DNA of 64,000 bases from Pseudorhodoferax sp. Leaf274 (lineage in GTDB: Bacteria > Pseudomonadota > Gammaproteobacteria > Burkholderiales > Burkholderiaceae_C). Position numbers and translations under genes: made by a program. This document shows, in pieces, positions 8,090 to 16,126 of the stretch; within the stretch, counting starts at the first letter, position 1, and each line of letters begins with the position of its first letter. The notes beneath the pieces are model-generated. The model was not told the DNA's origin. It searched no databases and saw nothing but the letters and a program-made list of their open reading frames with translations. The DNA lies in NCBI RefSeq assembly GCF_001422445.1, contig NZ_LMNA01000029.1, positions 224,661-288,660 of the forward strand, given 5' to 3'.

Positions 8090-8593
8090 TCAGGCCGCCA
8101 GCAGCGCATCGAGGCGCTGCAGCCCGGCGATCGTCTGCACGCAGGCGTGCGCGGCCTCCGTGCCCTTGACCGCGAAGTGCTGGTGGAAGTACTTGCGGTG
8201 CTCCACATGCTCGTGGAAGTGGTGCGGCGTCAGCACGGCCGACAGCATGGGCACGCCGGTTTCGAGCTGCAGGTCCATCAGGCGGCTGACCACCGTGTTG
8301 GCCACGAACTCGTGGCGGTAGATGCCGCCGTCGACCACGAGCGCGCAGCACACCACGGCGGCATAACGGCCCGACTGGGCCAGCCGCTTGGCATGCAGGG
8401 GGATCTCGAACGCGCCGGGCACGTCGAGCACGTCGATGCGCTCGCGCGGCACGCCCTGGCGTTCCATCTCGGCGAGAAAGGCGTCGCGTGCCTGGTGCAC
8501 GATGTCGGAATGCCACTGCGCCTCGACGAAGGCGATGCGGCGCTGGTCGCCGCCGGTGTGGGAAGACAGAGGAAGGTCGTTGAGCTGACTCAT
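8090..8593 (-). CDS. ribH: 6,7-dimethyl-8-ribityllumazine synthase
   Basis: A 167-aa lumazine synthase, the penultimate step of riboflavin synthesis, condensing 5-amino-6-ribitylamino-uracil with dihydroxybutanone phosphate. Visible family motifs are VPGAFEIP, VVDGGIYRHEFVANTVV and LTPHHFHEHVEHR. The sequence looks like the RibH2 type (decameric in Brucella) rather than the icosahedral type; that sub-assignment is from memory of the family. ATG 8593 has AAGGAA at 5 nt. No other rib gene is adjacent, and an FMN riboswitch lies upstream, so this is a separately controlled, probably second, lumazine synthase. Confidence 0.9.
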   Translation of the reverse strand: MSQLNDLPLSSHTGGDQRRIAFVEAQWHSDIVHQARDAFLAEMERQGVPRERIDVLDVPGAFEIPLHAKRLAQSGRYAAVVCCALVVDGGIYRHEFVANTVVSRLMDLQLETGVPMLSAVLTPHHFHEHVEHRKYFHQHFAVKGTEAAHACVQTIAGLQRLDALLAA

Positions 8594-8600
8594 GGTGTTT

Positions 8601-8613
8601 CCTTGGAACAAGG
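8601..8613 (-). promoter_or_regulatory. Short hairpin covering the ribH Shine-Dalgarno
   Basis: On the ribH strand CCTTG-TTC-CAAGG forms a 5-bp hairpin whose 3' arm contains the AAGG of the ribosome-binding site, 5-6 nt before the ATG. This could be the translational switch of the upstream FMN riboswitch (sequestered when FMN is bound). Inferred from complementarity alone. Confidence 0.45.
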
Positions 8614-8686
8614 TTGGCCTGAATCAGGGCGCACGAAAGCAACCGCCTGCACGCGTCCATGGCAGACGCGCGCGGGCACCGCGATC

Positions 8687-8866
8687 GCGCTCTCTTTCAT
8701 CCGGACTTTAGGAGCGTGTTCGAGACCGAACACGTTCCAACCGTCGGCTCCGGGATCGCACCGGATCTGCTGACCCTTGCACGGTGGCGTGCAAGGCGCT
8801 CGCGGGCTTGTGCGGGTTGCCCCGCCATCACCGCCGGTGGGGAATTGCACCCCGCCCTGAGAACGC
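8687..8866 (-). promoter_or_regulatory. FMN riboswitch (RFN element)
   Basis: On the minus strand the conserved RFN blocks appear in order: AGGGCGGGGTGCAATTCCC, CACCGGCGGT, then GAGCCGACGGT and AGTCCGGATGAAAGAGAGC. The closing helix P1 is 8 bp, GCGTTCTC (8859-8866) with GAGAGCGC (8687-8694). The element ends 93 nt before the ribH ATG. A TAGAAT hexamer at 8900-8905 could be the -10 of its promoter, with a weak -35. FMN binding should lower ribH expression, probably through the hairpin at the ribosome-binding site. Confidence 0.95.
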
Positions 8867-8931
8867 TTTGCGCCGGCCCGTGGAGGTCGGCGCCAGGAGA
8901 TTCTAGGCCGCGTGCACCGGCCCTCTGGCGG

Positions 8932-10032
8932 CTAAGGACGCCTGTGCGACAGGAAGAAGCGCAGCATCTCGGCGCTGGCATCCACGCCGCCCGGCGCGGT
9001 GTAGCTGCCCTGCGGGCTGCCGCCCGACCAGGCATGGCCCAGGCCGTCGAGCGCCCAGTGCTCGGCCCGGCTGCGACCGTCCGGGCCGCGGTAGACGGTG
9101 TGGGTGAAGGCCTGGCCGTTCGGCGCTCGGCCCTTGGCGATCTCGGGCGCGGAACCGTCGCGGGGGCGGGCTGCACGCAGGACGGCGGCGCCATTGGCCG
9201 GGTGGACGGTGGTGTCGGCCCCGCCATGGAAGACGATCACCGGGCATCCCGGCAGATCGGTGGTCGCCACGCCAGCGGGGCCGCTGCGCATCGCCGACAA
9301 GGCCGAAGGCAGGTCGCTCGCCGCGCCGAGCGGCAGGCCCGAGTGCACGCCGACGGCGGCGAACAGGTCGGCATGGCTGCGGCCCAGGATGTCGGCCATG
9401 GCACCGCCTGCCGACAGGCCCGCGGCATAGACGCGCGCGGGATCGACCGCATGCGCGCCTGCGATCTGCCGCGTCAGTGCCGCCAGCAGGTCCGGCTCGC
9501 CCTGGTCGCGCCGCTGGTGCTGCGTCTTGAACCAGTTCCAGCACTTCTGCGCGTTGGCATGCTGGGTCTGCTCGGGGTAGAGCACCAGCATGCCCGCCGC
9601 CCGCGCCAGCTGGTTCATGCGCGTGCCGGCGGCGAAGTCGTCGGCGTCCTGCGTGCAGCCGTGCAGCATCACGAGCAGCGGCCGCGGCGCAGTGGCCGTG
9701 CCGGCCTCGGTGGGCGGCACATAGAGCCTGTAGGCCAGCGTGCGGCCGCGGTGGCTGAAGCTGCCGCGCAGCCATTGCTCGGCGGCGGGCGCAGGCGCCT
9801 GGCCATCGGGCGCGGCACTGCGGGCGGTGGAGGGCGGCAGCGCCTCGTCTTCCAGCACGCGGCTTTCGGCGTCGATCACCATGCCCCGGGCCGGGTGCGG
9901 TGGCTCGGGCGCCGCGCCGGCCAGGCCGGCGTCGCGCAGGGTGCGCTGGATCAGGTCGGTGGCGGCCTGCAGCTGGCCGCCCTGCGTCAGGCGGGTGGCC
10001 TCGCCGAACAGTTCGGTGAACATGTGCTTCAT
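8932..10032 (-). CDS. PHB depolymerase-family esterase (LpqC-like)
   Basis: A 366-aa alpha/beta-hydrolase of the type 1 short-chain PHA depolymerase/esterase family. The oxyanion-side motif is LLVMLHGCTQDADDFA, the nucleophile serine sits in GLSAGG, and the late histidine is in DGLGHAWSGG. The first about 95 residues (FTELFGEATRLTQGGQL and a Pro/Ala linker) resemble the N-terminal extension common in Burkholderiales homologues. No signal peptide is seen, so it is probably cytoplasmic. It follows an RHH regulator gene by 11 bp and is likely in one operon with it. The true substrate could be PHB, oligomers or another ester. Confidence 0.8.
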   Translation of the reverse strand: MKHMFTELFGEATRLTQGGQLQAATDLIQRTLRDAGLAGAAPEPPHPARGMVIDAESRVLEDEALPPSTARSAAPDGQAPAPAAEQWLRGSFSHRGRTLAYRLYVPPTEAGTATAPRPLLVMLHGCTQDADDFAAGTRMNQLARAAGMLVLYPEQTQHANAQKCWNWFKTQHQRRDQGEPDLLAALTRQIAGAHAVDPARVYAAGLSAGGAMADILGRSHADLFAAVGVHSGLPLGAASDLPSALSAMRSGPAGVATTDLPGCPVIVFHGGADTTVHPANGAAVLRAARPRDGSAPEIAKGRAPNGQAFTHTVYRGPDGRSRAEHWALDGLGHAWSGGSPQGSYTAPGGVDASAEMLRFFLSHRRP

Positions 10033-10043
10033 GGTGGGGGTTC

Positions 10044-10457
10044 TCAGGTGATGCGTCCGGCCAGGGCGGCGCGGACGGCAGGGCTCGCATGCAGCGCGCC
10101 CAGGACGGTGATCGATTCGATGGTCTGCGCCGCAAGCTCTGGCGGCACATCGGGTGCGATGCTGGCAAGGCCCAGCACGCGGATCTGCAGCTTCTCGCCG
10201 GCTTCGCGGGCCCGTGTGAGGTCTGCGACCGAGAACTGCTGTAGTCCAAGCACCAGCATCTTGCGTGCAACCACCTGGCGCAACGCGTCGCCGTGGGTCG
10301 CCAGGTGGTTGCGGATGGCGGTGCGGATGAAGTCGCTGCGGTTGGCGTAGAAGCCCTCGGCAACCAACAGGTCGATCTGGCCCAGATCGACGTAGCCGAG
10401 GTTGATGGTCAGTTTCTCGGACTCGCTGATGCGTGCGACAGAGCTGGTGGTGGTCAT
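10044..10457 (-). CDS. Ribbon-helix-helix (CopG-like) transcriptional regulator
   Basis: A 137-aa protein whose N-terminal part carries an RHH fold: a beta strand KLTINLGYVDLGQIDLL followed by helices containing GFYANRSDFIRTAIRNHL. The tail (about 70 residues) has no recognised domain. ATG 10457 is used because the RHH strand then starts near residue 15. A perfect 16-bp palindrome lies 15 bp upstream of this start, which fits autoregulation, and the esterase gene follows after 11 bp. It probably represses this two-gene operon. Confidence 0.75.
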   Translation of the reverse strand: MTTTSSVARISESEKLTINLGYVDLGQIDLLVAEGFYANRSDFIRTAIRNHLATHGDALRQVVARKMLVLGLQQFSVADLTRAREAGEKLQIRVLGLASIAPDVPPELAAQTIESITVLGALHASPAVRAALAGRIT

Positions 10458-10472
10458 GAAAACATCCTCATG

Positions 10473-10488
10473 CCATCCATATGGATGG
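10473..10488. promoter_or_regulatory. Perfect 16-bp palindrome CCATCCATATGGATGG
   Basis: CCATCCAT/ATGGATGG is self-complementary over all 16 bp and is followed at 10491-10497 by a third half-site-like GTGGATG. It lies 15 bp upstream of the RHH regulator start. RHH proteins bind such short tandem or inverted half-sites, so this is a good candidate autoregulatory operator. Confidence 0.6.
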
Positions 10489-10530
10489 TGAGTGGATGAT
10501 TTCAAGGGCCCGAAAGCCCGAATGCGCAAA

Positions 10531-11448
10531 TCAGTCGGCCTGCGCGTCCAGCGCCATCCGCTGCGCGCGTGCCGTGCGGCCGCGCTGGTCGTGCACCACG
10601 TACAGCCCAGAGCCGACCAGCAGCGCGATGCCGCACCAGGCCCAGGCGTCGGGCACGTCGCCCCACACCACATAGCCCAGCACGACGGCGAACAGCAGGG
10701 CCGAGTAGCGGAACGGCGCCGTCAGCGAGACCTCGCCCTGGCGCATGCACTGGATGATCAGGAAGTAGCCGGCGACGAGGAAGACCGAGGCCGCCGCGAG
10801 CCAGGCCAGCGGCACGAGGCCGAAGGGCTGCCAGCCCTGGGCCAGCGACATGGCCGCCGACAGCACGGTGACCGCGACCGCCGTGGCCAGCGTGACCACG
10901 ATGGAGGGAATGGCCGGATCGATGCGGCGCGTGAGCAGGTCGCGCGTGGCGTGGAACAGCGTGCCCGCCAGGCACAGCAGCGCCCAGGCGTTGAAGCCGT
11001 CGCCGCGCGGCTGCACCACGCACAGCACGCCGGCGAAGCCCACGGCCACGGCCAGCCAGCGCGCGGCACCGGGGCGCTCGTCCAGGAACCAGACCGCGAA
11101 CAGCACCAAGAACAGCGGAGCCGCCAGGTTGATGGCCGTGGCGTTGCCGAGCGGCAGGTGGAACAGCGAGAGCAGGTACATCACCGTGGCGCACGCGTCG
11201 ACAGCCGCACGCCCGGCCACGCGCGGGTGCAGCACCTGCCGCAGCTGCCCGCCGGCGCCCAGTGCGAAGGCCAGGCCCAACACCAGCAGCGAGGCGAAGG
11301 CCCCGCGCAGGAAGATCAACTGCGCCGAGGGCATGCCCTGGCTCACGTGCTTGACGATGGCGTCGTTGACGACGAAGCCCGCCATGGCCCCCACCATCAT
11401 CCAGATGCCGCGTCGGTTGGCGGCTGCTTGGGTGGAGGGGGAATGCAC
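10531..11448 (-). CDS. DMT-superfamily (EamA) permease
   Basis: A 305-aa membrane protein with ten hydrophobic segments arranged as two EamA repeats (GAMAGFVVNDAIVKHV at the first, GTLFHATRDLLTRRI at the second). DMT/EamA proteins move amino acids, nucleotides or other metabolites. It is the last gene of the leftward operon that starts at 18307, separated from the TIM-barrel isomerase by 18 bp. It may therefore export a pathway intermediate or import the substrate, but nothing in the sequence sets its specificity. Confidence 0.8.
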   Translation of the reverse strand: MHSPSTQAAANRRGIWMMVGAMAGFVVNDAIVKHVSQGMPSAQLIFLRGAFASLLVLGLAFALGAGGQLRQVLHPRVAGRAAVDACATVMYLLSLFHLPLGNATAINLAAPLFLVLFAVWFLDERPGAARWLAVAVGFAGVLCVVQPRGDGFNAWALLCLAGTLFHATRDLLTRRIDPAIPSIVVTLATAVAVTVLSAAMSLAQGWQPFGLVPLAWLAAASVFLVAGYFLIIQCMRQGEVSLTAPFRYSALLFAVVLGYVVWGDVPDAWAWCGIALLVGSGLYVVHDQRGRTARAQRMALDAQAD

Positions 11449-11466
11449 GGCGCGGTTATACCGCGC

Positions 11467-12342
11467 TCACACGGCGCTTCTGTGGCGTTCGATGCAGGTG
11501 TCCAGCACCTCGCCGCCGGGGCGTTGCCACCAGTCGAGCTCCGAGAAGATCTCCACCTCGGCGAAGCCCGCGAAGCCGGCCTGCTCGACCCAGCCGCGGA
11601 TCTTCTTCAGTTCGACCACGCCGTCGCCCATCATGCCGCGGTCGTTGAGCAGGTCGCGCGTGGGCGTGAGCCAGTCGCAGACGTGGTAGGCCAGCAGGCG
11701 TGTCTTCTTCGCATGGCCGGCGCGCGCGATCTGCTGCTGCAGCTTGGGGTCCCACCAGCAGTGGTAGACGTCCATGGCCACGCCCAGCATGCCGGTCTGG
11801 CCGGGGTCGAGTTCGTCGCACAGGTCCAGCGCGTGCTCCAGCGTGTTGATGCAGGCGCGCTCGGCCGCCTGCATGGGGTGCAGCGGCTCGATGGCCAGCG
11901 GCATGCCGACCTCGCGTGCGTATTCGAGCGAGGCGGCGATGCCGTCGCGCACCTCGTTGCGGGCGCGGGCGATGTCGGTGTAGGCCGGCTTGCCGGTCAG
12001 CGCACCTGGCAAGGCGCCGACCACGAGCACCAGGCAGGCCGCGTCCAGCGTCCTGGCCTCGTCGATGGCGCGGCGGTTGTCGTCGAGCGCGGCGGCCAGG
12101 CCGGCGGCGTCGGCGGCCGGGTAGAAGCCGCCGCGGCAGTAGCCCGACAGCTGCATGCCGTGCTCCTTGAGCTGCCTGCGCGTGGCCTCCAGGCCGGCCG
12201 CTGCCACCTGGTCGCGCCAGGGGCTGATGGCGCGGATGCCGCGGCGTGCGCACTCGTCGATGATTTGCGGCAGCTGCCACTGCTTGCGCACGGTGGCGGT
12301 GTTCATGGACAGCCATTCGTGGCTGGAAGAGAAATCGCGCAT
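11467..12342 (-). CDS. Sugar phosphate isomerase/epimerase-like TIM-barrel protein
   Basis: A 291-aa xylose-isomerase-like TIM barrel. Putative metal ligands at strand ends are the glutamate in LAIEPLHP, the aspartate in AMDVYHCWWDP, the histidine in AYHVCDW and the glutamate in AEVEIFSELDWW, as in IolE/IolH, Hyi and related enzymes. This superfamily isomerises, epimerises or dehydrates sugars and cyclitols. It lies 11 bp downstream of the HIBADH-like gene in the TetR-type operon, so it probably acts on an oxidised sugar or cyclitol intermediate. Exact reaction unknown. Confidence 0.75.
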   Translation of the reverse strand: MRDFSSSHEWLSMNTATVRKQWQLPQIIDECARRGIRAISPWRDQVAAAGLEATRRQLKEHGMQLSGYCRGGFYPAADAAGLAAALDDNRRAIDEARTLDAACLVLVVGALPGALTGKPAYTDIARARNEVRDGIAASLEYAREVGMPLAIEPLHPMQAAERACINTLEHALDLCDELDPGQTGMLGVAMDVYHCWWDPKLQQQIARAGHAKKTRLLAYHVCDWLTPTRDLLNDRGMMGDGVVELKKIRGWVEQAGFAGFAEVEIFSELDWWQRPGGEVLDTCIERHRSAV

Positions 12343-12353
12343 GGGGTGAAGGC

Positions 12354-13247
12354 TCAGGAAGAAGTGGGGGGAGTGCGTTCGCGGCGCAGCTGGCGCACGA
12401 TGGCGGCGTTGTCGAGTTCGCCGTCGCCGGCCGCGATGGCGGCACGCATGAGCGCCGCGTGGGTCTGCGACAGCGGCAGGCCCTGGCCTTGGGCCGCGGC
12501 GGCGGCCAGCATGAGGTCCACGTCCTTCAGATGCTGGCGGATGCGCGACTGCGGTTCGAAGCGCTCCTCGACCATCATGCGGCCCTTGGCCTCGGCCGCG
12601 CCGGAGCGCGCGGGCGTGGCCAGCACCAGTTCGAGGAAGGCCGCAGGTGCGATGCCCAGGCGCTCGGCGAAGACCATGCCTTCTGCCAGCACGGCGCGGT
12701 TCAGGCCCAGCACGAGGTTGGTGGCCAGCTTGGCGCGCGCGCCCATGCCGGCACCCCCCACGTGCACGCGCGTGGTGGCGATGCGGTCCAGCAGCGGTGC
12801 TGCGCGGGACAGGGTGGCCGCGTCGGTGCCGACCAGCATGGTGGCCTCGCCGGCCGCGATCTGTTCGCTGGAGCCGGACAGCGGCGCCTCGATGAAGCCC
12901 AGGCCGCGTGCGGCCAGGCGTCCGGCCAGGGCCTGCAGCTTGTCGGGGTCGCCCGTGGAGCAGTCGATCAACAGTTGCGTGCGTGGCGCTGCTGCCGACA
13001 GCAGGCCTTGCGCGCCCTCGACGCTGTCGACCACGCCGCCGGTGTCGAACACGGCCAGCACCACGGTGTCGCAGCGCTCGCCGAGCAAGCGCACGCTGTC
13101 GGCTGCTTCACCTTCGAACGCTGCACGCGCCTCGGCGCGGATGTCGTAGCCCAGCGTGGCGATGCCGGCTTCACGCAGGCGCTGCGCGATGGCCTGGCCC
13201 ACGAGGCCCAGCCCGATCAGTCCGACGGGTGAGACGGGGACGGTCAT
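12354..13247 (-). CDS. NAD(P)-dependent 3-hydroxyisobutyrate dehydrogenase-like oxidoreductase
   Basis: A 297-aa beta-hydroxyacid dehydrogenase. The Rossmann motif GLIGLGLVGQAIAQRLREAG is at the N-terminus, the substrate motif (GFIEAPLSGSSEQIAAGEAT) around residue 120, and the catalytic lysine in GARAKLATNLVLG. Members oxidise 3-hydroxyisobutyrate, tartronate semialdehyde or 4-hydroxybutyrate. The start at 13247 overlaps the stop of the SDR gene (ATGA). In this operon a tartronate-semialdehyde-like or sugar-acid substrate is plausible; that is inference. Confidence 0.8.
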   Translation of the reverse strand: MTVPVSPVGLIGLGLVGQAIAQRLREAGIATLGYDIRAEARAAFEGEAADSVRLLGERCDTVVLAVFDTGGVVDSVEGAQGLLSAAAPRTQLLIDCSTGDPDKLQALAGRLAARGLGFIEAPLSGSSEQIAAGEATMLVGTDAATLSRAAPLLDRIATTRVHVGGAGMGARAKLATNLVLGLNRAVLAEGMVFAERLGIAPAAFLELVLATPARSGAAEAKGRMMVEERFEPQSRIRQHLKDVDLMLAAAAAQGQGLPLSQTHAALMRAAIAAGDGELDNAAIVRQLRRERTPPTSS

Positions 13248-13945
13248 AGCGAAGCGCCACCGCAGACGCGGATGTCCTGGCCCGTGATGGGCGCAGCGGC
13301 CGGCGACAGCAGGAAGCCCACCAGTGCGGCAATCTCGTCGGGTTCGATGAGCCGGCCCATGGGCGGCAACCTGGGTTTCTCGGTCTGGCGTGCCGGGTCG
13401 GCCAGCATGCCGGTGCGCGTGGCGGCCGGCGAGACCACGTTGACCGTAACCCCCTGTGCCACGACCTCGGCCGCCCAGCTGCGCGCCAGCGCCAGCATGG
13501 CGGCCTTGGTGGCGGCGTACTGGCTGCGGCCGGCCACGCCGCTGGCGACACGGCTGCCGACCAGCACCACGCGGCCCTGGCCTGCGCGCGCCATGGCGGG
13601 CAGCAAGATGTTGGCGATGCGGCTCAGCGCGTCCACATGCAGTTGCCACATGAGGGCCCCGTCCTCGGGCTGCAGGCGGCCCAGCGGTGCCACGCGCAGC
13701 ACGCCGGCCGCGTGCACGAAGGCCTCAGCGCCCTCGGCAGCGCGGGCCGCGGTTTCGGTGGCGGCACCGTCTGCCAGATCGACCTGCACATGCCGGTAGC
13801 CCGCGTGGGCGATGGACGCCGTCGCCCGGTCCATGCCCGTCACGGCCCAGCCCTGCGCGAGCAGGGTGTGGGCAATCGCGGCGCCGATGCCGGCACTGCT
13901 GCCGGTCACGACGGCACGGGACTCACTCGGGGCGGATGTTGGCAT
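13244..13945 (-). CDS. Short-chain dehydrogenase/reductase
   Basis: A 233-aa classical SDR with the cofactor loop VTGSSAGIGAAIA, catalytic serine in VLVGSRVASG, and YxxxK in SQYAATKAAML. The cofactor-loop sequence and length (233) fit the FabG-like group. The first 23 bp overlap the end of the Bug gene and the stop overlaps the HIBADH-like start, so it is tightly coupled within the operon. It probably oxidises a hydroxyl group of the pathway substrate. Confidence 0.8.
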   Translation of the reverse strand: MPTSAPSESRAVVTGSSAGIGAAIAHTLLAQGWAVTGMDRATASIAHAGYRHVQVDLADGAATETAARAAEGAEAFVHAAGVLRVAPLGRLQPEDGALMWQLHVDALSRIANILLPAMARAGQGRVVLVGSRVASGVAGRSQYAATKAAMLALARSWAAEVVAQGVTVNVVSPAATRTGMLADPARQTEKPRLPPMGRLIEPDEIAALVGFLLSPAAAPITGQDIRVCGGASL

Positions 13946-14885
13946 CGGCGATGGTCTTGAACGCGCGCGCCGTGTCGTCCTTCTGGAAGCGTGCGAACTC
14001 TTCGGGGCTGCCGCCGCCGAGCAGGATGCCCTGGCTGGTGAGCCGTTCCTTCATCTCGCCGGCCAGCGCCTTGTTGACCTCCGCGTTGAGCTTGGCCGTG
14101 ACCTCGGCCGGCAGCTTGGCCGGGCCCCACAGGCCATACCAGCTGTAGAACTCGTAGCCTGGGATGGTCTCGCCGACGGTGGGCACCTCGGGCAGCGTGG
14201 GCAGCCGCGTCTTGGAGGTGACGGCGATGATCTTGAGCAGGCCGCTCTTGTAGAACGAGGTGGCGCCCAGCACCGGGTCGACGAAGCCGGCGATCTGGCC
14301 GCCCACCAGGTCCTGGTAGGCCGGCGCCGAGCCCTTGTAGGGCACGATCTGCAGGTTCAGGCCGGCGCTGCTCTTGAGCAGCTCGGTCGAGAAATGCCCG
14401 GCCGAGGCGATGGAGCCGACCGCGAAGCTCAGCTTGCCGGGGTTGGCCTTGGCATGCGCGATCAGCGACTTGACGTCGGTGATGGGCAGGTCCTTGTTGA
14501 CCGAGACCGACAGCGGCGCCTTGGCCACCAGCGCGATCGGCGTGAAGTCGGTCGCCGGGTCGTACGGCGGCGTCTTCAGGAAGTGCGTGGAGGTGGTGAA
14601 CGTGGACGCGTTGAACAGCAGCGTGTAGCCGTCGGCCGGCGACTTGGCCACCGTGCCCGCACCGATGGTGGCGTTGCCGCCCGGCCGGTTGTCGACGATG
14701 AAGTTCTGGCCCGTCTGCTCGCTGAGCTTTTGCGCGAGCAGCCGGCCCACGGTGTCCAGCGTGCCGCCCGGCGGGAACGGGATGATCACGCGCACGGGCT
14801 TGTTGGGGTAGGTGTCGGCCAGCGCGGCCGTGAACGGAAGCGCGAGGGCGAGGGCCGCCAGGGCCCGGCGTGAAACGACGTGCAT
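13923..14885 (-). CDS. Bug-family tripartite tricarboxylate transporter substrate-binding protein (1 of 7)
   Basis: A 320-aa periplasmic protein with a signal peptide of about 23 residues and the TctC/Bug signature PNKPVRVIIPFPPGG, followed by QNFIVDNRPGGN and ADGYTLLF. Bug proteins bind carboxylates and other small polar ligands. It sits inside a catabolic operon, between the DUF993 gene and the SDR gene, with no TctA or TctB membrane subunits nearby. The likely role is capture of the operon's substrate, using shared membrane subunits or acting as a sensor. Confidence 0.85.
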   Translation of the reverse strand: MHVVSRRALAALALALPFTAALADTYPNKPVRVIIPFPPGGTLDTVGRLLAQKLSEQTGQNFIVDNRPGGNATIGAGTVAKSPADGYTLLFNASTFTTSTHFLKTPPYDPATDFTPIALVAKAPLSVSVNKDLPITDVKSLIAHAKANPGKLSFAVGSIASAGHFSTELLKSSAGLNLQIVPYKGSAPAYQDLVGGQIAGFVDPVLGATSFYKSGLLKIIAVTSKTRLPTLPEVPTVGETIPGYEFYSWYGLWGPAKLPAEVTAKLNAEVNKALAGEMKERLTSQGILLGGGSPEEFARFQKDDTARAFKTIADANIRPE

Positions 14886-14931
14886 GGATGTCTCCTATGT
14901 TGCGGATCGGGCCATTCGCGGCCCCGGGGGC

Positions 14932-16122
14932 TCAATCGATGCCGTGCACGGCCAGCAACCCGCGCATGCGCTGCACGGCCAGCTCGGGCTTTTCCAGCAC
15001 GTTGGCCGCATCGGCCAGGCGGAACAGCTCGGCCAGGTGCTGCAGCGAGCGCGTGCTCTGCTGGCCGCCGACCATGCTGAAGTGCTTCTGGTGGCCGTTG
15101 AGCCAGGCCATGAACACCACGCCGGTCTTGTAGAAGCGGGTGGGCGCGGCAAAGATGTGGCGCGACAGCGGCACCGTGGGGCCCAGGATGGCGTGGAACT
15201 CTTCCAGCTGGCCCTGTGCCAGCTTGCCCAGCGCAGCGCTGGCGGCCGGCGCGATGGCGTCGAAGATGCCCAGCAGCGCGTCGCTCTGGCCGTGCAGGGG
15301 CTGGTCGCCCCAGCCGTCGCCTGCGATCAGCTCGGCGTAGTTGAAGTCGTCGCCCGTGTACATGCGCACGCCCGCGGGCAGGCGCCGGCGCATGGCGATT
15401 TCCTTGTCCTTGTCGAGCAGCGAGATCTTGATGCCGTCCACCTTGGACGGGTTGGCGGCGATGACGGCCAGGGCCGTGTCCATCGCGGCATCCACGTCCT
15501 TGGTGCCCCAGTAGCCGGCCAGCGCGGGGTCGAACATGTCGCCCAGCCAGTGCAGCACGACCGGCTGCCTGGCCTGCGACAGCACGCGGTCGTACACGCG
15601 CTCGTAGTCGGCCGGGCTCTTGGCCACGCGGGCCAGCGCGCGGCTGGCCATGACGATGAGCTTGCCGCCGAGCTTCTCGATGGCGGCCATCTGCTCCTCG
15701 TAGCCGCGGATCACGTCGTCCACGGTCTTGACGCTGTCGATGTCCAGGTGGTCGGTGCCGCAGCCCGAGGCCACGAAGGCGCCCGGGTGGTCCTTGGCCG
15801 CGTCCAGCGAACGGCGGATCAGTTCCAGCGAGGTGGGCCAGTCCAGGCCCATGCCGCGCTGGGCCGTGTCCATGGCTTCGGCCACGCCCAGGCCCAGGGA
15901 CCACAGGTGCTGGCGGTAGGCGATGGTGGCGTCCCAGTCCACGGCGGCCGTGAGCCAGGGGTCGACGGCGGCCAGCGGATCGGCCACGACGTGCGCGGCC
16001 GAGTAGGCGATGCGGTTGAACTTCAGGCCTGCGGGCGGGCGGGCCAGCGGCTGGCCGCGCAGGGTGTAGTCGGCCAGGCCTGCCGGCGAAGAGGGCGTGG
16101 GGAGCTTGATGGACAGGGCCAT
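14932..16122 (-). CDS. DUF993 / dihydrodipicolinate-synthase-family protein
   Basis: A 396-aa protein resembling the DUF993 family, whose members are distant relatives of DapA-type class I aldolases (TIM barrel). Possible active-site regions include the KISLLDKDKEIAMRRRLP stretch and the later THIS-type barrel end, but I cannot securely locate the Schiff-base lysine. It is separated from the Gfo/Idh gene by 4 bp. With a dehydrogenase and an isomerase in the same operon it could be a retro-aldolase or dehydratase of a sugar-acid chain. The reaction is unknown. Confidence 0.65.
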   Translation of the reverse strand: MALSIKLPTPSSPAGLADYTLRGQPLARPPAGLKFNRIAYSAAHVVADPLAAVDPWLTAAVDWDATIAYRQHLWSLGLGVAEAMDTAQRGMGLDWPTSLELIRRSLDAAKDHPGAFVASGCGTDHLDIDSVKTVDDVIRGYEEQMAAIEKLGGKLIVMASRALARVAKSPADYERVYDRVLSQARQPVVLHWLGDMFDPALAGYWGTKDVDAAMDTALAVIAANPSKVDGIKISLLDKDKEIAMRRRLPAGVRMYTGDDFNYAELIAGDGWGDQPLHGQSDALLGIFDAIAPAASAALGKLAQGQLEEFHAILGPTVPLSRHIFAAPTRFYKTGVVFMAWLNGHQKHFSMVGGQQSTRSLQHLAELFRLADAANVLEKPELAVQRMRGLLAVHGID

Positions 16123-16126
16123 GGCG

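Noticed and set aside
8687-8866. TPP or cobalamin riboswitch as alternative for the conserved RNA element
   Set aside because: The conserved blocks (GGTGCAATTCCC, CCGGCGGT, GCCGACGGT, AGTCCGGATG) are those of the RFN element and the gene is ribH.
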